Shown here in pieces: positions 61,544-64,000 of a stretch of 64,000 bases of DNA. Source of the DNA: Afifellaceae bacterium. Lineage in GTDB: Bacteria > Pseudomonadota > Alphaproteobacteria > Rhizobiales > Afifellaceae. Positions within the stretch are counted from its first letter, which is position 1; every line of letters begins with the position of its first letter. The position numbers were made by a program, and so were the translations under genes. The notes under the pieces were generated by a model. That model ran no database searches, was not told the origin of the DNA, and saw only the letters and a program-made list of their open reading frames with translations. The stretch is taken from contig JANQRH010000008.1 in NCBI GenBank assembly GCA_028284625.1, positions 124,001 through 188,000 of the forward strand, given 5' to 3'.

Positions 61544-61566
61544 TGCGAACTATGGGAGGACAACAC

Positions 61567-62883
61567 ATGATCGATCCATCATTGAAAGTTAGACGCAACG
61601 CGCTTGGCGCAGCAGCGCTTGTCGCGCTTATGAGCAGCACCGCCTATGCGGCGGAGCCGATCACGATCTTGATCAACAACTCGCCCTGGTATGGCGGCTT
61701 TGAAGCGGTGGTGGAGAAATACGAGGCCGACACCGGCAACACGGTCAATATCGACCGCACGCCCTATCCCGGCGTTTTGGAGAAAGCACGCAATGCCGTG
61801 CGTGGCGAGGAGAGCCCCTACGATCTGGTGAACCTCGACAACGGCTGGGTCGTGGAGTTCTATTCCGGTGGCTTTCTGACGCCGCTTACCGATGTCGATC
61901 CTGACTTTACGCTGCCGCCGGAAGTCGTGACGGCGGGCGATTCCATCTACTGGAACGAAGAGCTGCAATGGCCGACCAGCGACGGCGGCAAGCTGATGGC
62001 GTTCTCACCTAACGCCAACGCGCACCTCTGGTACTATCGCGGCGACCTGATCGACGCGCCGCCGGAGACTTATGACGATGTGATGGCGGCGTGCGCTGCC
62101 CATCACAGCCCGCCGGACACTTACGGCGCTGTGCTGCGCGGCGAGCGCGGCAATCCGATCCGTTTTGCTTTCATGCCGCACATGCTGGTGCATGGCGGAT
62201 CGATCCTGAAGGACCCGAAGAACGGCGACTTCACCGTCACCTTCAACAGCCCGGAAAACCTGACGGCGCTCAACAAATTCCTCGAGATTCACAATGAGTG
62301 CAGCGCCGACAATCCCGGCGCGATCGGGCAAGGCGAGATGATCCAGCTCGTGCTGACGGGCAAGGCGGCGCAGGCAGCGATCGTCGTTGCCGCACAGGCG
62401 CAAATGGATAATCCGGAGAAGTCCGCGGTCGTCGGCAAGATCCAGTTTGCCGCGATGCCGAACCCGGCCGGCATGGGGAAGCGGCCGGTCTTCGGTAGCT
62501 GGCAGATGGGCATCCCGCACAATGTGCCTGACGCGCGCAAAGCGGCCGCGATGGAGTTCATCAAGTACTTTCTGACGGAGGAGACGCAGACCGCCTACGC
62601 GGAAGGCGGCGGCATCCCGGTGCACACCGGCGTTCTGCGCGGTCCGCTGTCAGACCAGGACCGGTTCCGCTGGATGAAGCCCTACGCGACGACCGCGGAA
62701 AGCGCCGTCCAGGTGCTGCTTTACAAGGAAGGCGCCGAGGTCGAGCAGGTGATCGGACTGCGCCTGAACCAGGCGTTGATCGGCGAGATGAGCCCGGAAG
62801 AGGCGTTGAACACAGCGGCCAAGGAGATTCATGACATCCTTGCCGCTTCGGGACGCAACACCGGACAGCTTCCCGATCTTTAG
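61567..62883 (+). CDS. Carbohydrate ABC importer periplasmic binding protein (family 1)
   Basis: A 438-residue exported receptor. The signal peptide ends about residue 28 (SSTAYAAEP). Features are ITILINNSPWYGGFEAVVEKY and YDLVNLDNGWVVEFYSGG. Start at ATG 61567 with GGGAGGA upstream; the frame opens at 61543 in the sulfatase stop region. It is the second gene of the sulfatase operon and is followed by repeats and a strong terminator before the permease gene. Confidence 0.88.
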   Translation: MIDPSLKVRRNALGAAALVALMSSTAYAAEPITILINNSPWYGGFEAVVEKYEADTGNTVNIDRTPYPGVLEKARNAVRGEESPYDLVNLDNGWVVEFYSGGFLTPLTDVDPDFTLPPEVVTAGDSIYWNEELQWPTSDGGKLMAFSPNANAHLWYYRGDLIDAPPETYDDVMAACAAHHSPPDTYGAVLRGERGNPIRFAFMPHMLVHGGSILKDPKNGDFTVTFNSPENLTALNKFLEIHNECSADNPGAIGQGEMIQLVLTGKAAQAAIVVAAQAQMDNPEKSAVVGKIQFAAMPNPAGMGKRPVFGSWQMGIPHNVPDARKAAAMEFIKYFLTEETQTAYAEGGGIPVHTGVLRGPLSDQDRFRWMKPYATTAESAVQVLLYKEGAEVEQVIGLRLNQALIGEMSPEEALNTAAKEIHDILAASGRNTGQLPDL

Positions 62884-62932
62884 AGCATGATCCCGAAAAG
62901 CGGACACCGTCTTTTCGAATAAGGTCATGCTC
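62883..62932. repeat. Hyphomicrobiales-type palindromic intergenic repeat
   Basis: GAGCATGA (62883-62890) and TCATGCTC (62925-62932) frame an inner CGAAAAG (62894-62900)/CTTTTCG (62911-62917) pair. The pattern GCATGATCCCGAAAAG...CTTTTCG...TCATGC is, from memory, a common mosaic intergenic repeat in Rhizobium/Brucella relatives. It begins at the last base of the preceding stop codon. Confidence 0.75.
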
Positions 62933-62944
62933 CAGCTAAGGGAT

Positions 62945-62983
62945 AGAGCGTTAGAGCGATTCGACGAGACGCGAGAACGCTCT
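62945..62983. repeat. Second inverted repeat in the same intergenic region
   Basis: AGAGCGTT (62945-62952) and AACGCTCT (62976-62983) form an 8-bp perfect stem around a 23-base interior. The GAGCGTTAGAGCGATTCG wording also recalls order-specific intergenic repeats. Confidence 0.6.
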
Positions 62984-63017
62984 GAGGACTCCCGCGTCGG
63001 CTCATGAGCCGAGGTGT

Positions 63018-63058
63018 TCGGCCGGGGATCGCACAGTCGATCTTCGGCCGATTTTTTT
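63018..63058 (+). terminator. Strong intrinsic terminator before the permease gene
   Basis: Outer stem TCGGCCG (63018-63024)/CGGCCGA (63045-63051), inner stem GATCG (63027-63031)/CGATC (63038-63042), then seven T (63052-63058). It lies between the binding-protein gene and the permease gene of one importer. Confidence 0.88.
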
Positions 63059-63062
63059 CCCG

Positions 63063-63076
63063 CTACGATTTCGTAG
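63063..63076. promoter_or_regulatory. 14-bp inverted repeat just upstream of the permease gene
   Basis: CTACGA-TT-TCGTAG is a perfect inverted repeat 17-30 bases before the permease start and right after the terminator T-tract. It may be an operator or promoter-linked site; it is too short and too close to judge as a hairpin. Confidence 0.35.
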
Positions 63077-63092
63077 AATAGGCGGGCTTCAG

Positions 63093-64000
63093 ATGTCCCG
63101 GCGAGCAGGGATGGCGGATCAGCTGAACCACAACAAGAGCTGGCTTGAAGGGCTTTGGGATCTTCTCGATCGGCACTTCAAGCTTCTCGCTGTCTTGCCT
63201 GCGGCTATCCTGCTGCTGGCGCTGACCGTCTATCCGCTCCTTGAGCTGTTCCATATGAGCACGCTCAAGATCAGCTTCTCCAATGCGGAGATGGTCCGCG
63301 AGCCGGCATTCTGGGACAATCTGACAAAGCTCTTCGACGACTGGATCTACCGCCGGGCACTCGTCAACACGCTGATCTTCGTGGCCGTCTCCACTAGCGT
63401 GGAGATGGTGTTGGGCTTTGCGTTGGCTCTGGCCGTCAGCGAGCTGGTGCGCGGGCGGGGCCTCGTGCGAACCGCGATGCTCCTACCCATCCTCATCCCG
63501 CCGGTCGCCATCGGCAACATCTGGCGGCTGATGTACAATCCGGAGTTCGGGGTGATCAACAGCCTCTTGGCTATGGTGGGCCTGCCGGCCCTTGATCTCC
63601 TCGGCTCGACGCAGACAGCGCTCCTTGCCGTCATCATCGTCGATGTTTGGCACTGGACGCCGCTGGTGTTTCTGATCCTCCTGGCTGGCCTTGAGGCGCT
63701 GCCGGACGAGCTGATGGAAGCCTCCAGCATCGACGGCGCCAGCTATATCCAGAAACTCGTCTACATCATCATTCCGCTGATGTGGCCGGCCATCATGGTG
63801 GCCTTCATCTTCCGCTCCATCGTCGCGTTCAAAGTCTTCGACCAGATCTTCCTGTTGACCTCCGGTGGACCGGGAACGTCGTCGGAAGTGGTCAGCCTCT
63901 ATGTCTACAAGGTCTTCTTCCAGCAGAACCAGCTCGGCTACGGCGCCATGCTGGCGATCATCACCATCGCCATCGTCTGCGTCTATCTGGGGACCTTCGC
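63093..64000 (+). CDS. Carbohydrate ABC importer permease (MalF-like), cut by the window end
   Basis: The first ~302 residues of an inner-membrane permease; the frame is open to the last base. Membrane segments are visible at about residues 30-50, 90-115, 125-150, 175-200 and 230-250, and the ATPase-contact EAA loop reads EASSIDGASYIQKLVYIIIP. I choose ATG 63093 (GGCGGG 6 bases upstream); ATG 63111 is the alternative. Together with the binding protein at 61567 it forms part of a CUT1 importer coupled to the sulfatase. Confidence 0.85.
   Translation, partial: MSRRAGMADQLNHNKSWLEGLWDLLDRHFKLLAVLPAAILLLALTVYPLLELFHMSTLKISFSNAEMVREPAFWDNLTKLFDDWIYRRALVNTLIFVAVSTSVEMVLGFALALAVSELVRGRGLVRTAMLLPILIPPVAIGNIWRLMYNPEFGVINSLLAMVGLPALDLLGSTQTALLAVIIVDVWHWTPLVFLILLAGLEALPDELMEASSIDGASYIQKLVYIIIPLMWPAIMVAFIFRSIVAFKVFDQIFLLTSGGPGTSSEVVSLYVYKVFFQQNQLGYGAMLAIITIAIVCVYLGTF

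Noticed and set aside
1-64000. tRNA, rRNA, CRISPR arrays, insertion sequences, prophage or integrase genes
   Set aside because: I looked for them and saw no cloverleaf-like or spaced-repeat patterns and no transposase, integrase or phage proteins; gene spacing leaves no gap above 300 bases.

Overview
The window is a GC-rich, tightly packed stretch of about 61 protein genes from an alphaproteobacterium, most likely of the order Hyphomicrobiales. The evidence is the abundance of high-affinity uptake systems, the TctABC/TctDE and CoxG-type genes, many ATGA/TGATG gene overlaps, and palindromic intergenic repeats of the GCATGATCCCGAAAAG type near 62.9 kb. I see no rRNA, tRNA, CRISPR array, insertion sequence or phage gene. 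No gap between genes exceeds 300 bases. Genus cannot be set from this sequence alone.

Layout. 1-2.8 kb: 3' part of an RND efflux pump, a small secreted DUF2141 protein and an ABC membrane domain without ATPase. 2.8-14.3 kb: a leftward tctC-tctB-tctA-abrB-prpD-prpB-glpD series, with a periplasmic binding protein and a divergent TctD/TctE two-component system upstream. It looks like sensing, import and breakdown of a tricarboxylate such as 2-methylcitrate. 14.4-35.7 kb: a large rightward catabolic region. It holds one FAD subunit, one 2Fe-2S subunit and two different molybdopterin subunits of the xanthine dehydrogenase family, an XRE-cupin regulator, two small cupins, a nitrilase-family hydrolase, a CoxG-like protein, a LIV-type ABC importer, a Rieske oxygenase, a cyclase-family hydrolase, a BMP/nucleoside-type ABC importer and an isochorismatase-family hydrolase. 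I read it as uptake and stepwise oxidation and hydrolysis of an unknown N-heterocycle.

35.8-42.7 kb: DhaK/DhaL kinase, a class I aldolase, a ROK regulator and a ribose-type (CUT2) importer, probably a ketose-1-phosphate pathway. 42.7-51.7 kb: a leftward operon with an FGGY kinase, a LacI regulator preceded by a perfect 18-bp operator, a CUT1 importer, a ketose 3-epimerase with all known catalytic residues, and a ribitol 2-dehydrogenase-like enzyme; together these suggest ribitol use. 51.9-56.9 kb: a rightward operon of cupin-type phosphoglucose isomerase, KDPG-type aldolase, a divergent AroE-like protein, a 2-hydroxyacid dehydrogenase, a UlaG-like metallo-hydrolase and an RpiR regulator, preceded by a TGTA-N7-TACA palindrome. 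56.9-64 kb: a MetE-like protein, a gluconate 5-dehydrogenase-like enzyme, a LysR regulator, a cysteine-type sulfatase and the start of another CUT1 importer that runs off the window.

Two themes recur. Almost every catabolic block carries its own importer and its own local regulator. In four ABC operons a hairpin or terminator sits directly after the binding-protein gene, which would raise binding-protein output over the downstream genes. Substrates of all importers are inferred from neighbours, not shown by sequence.
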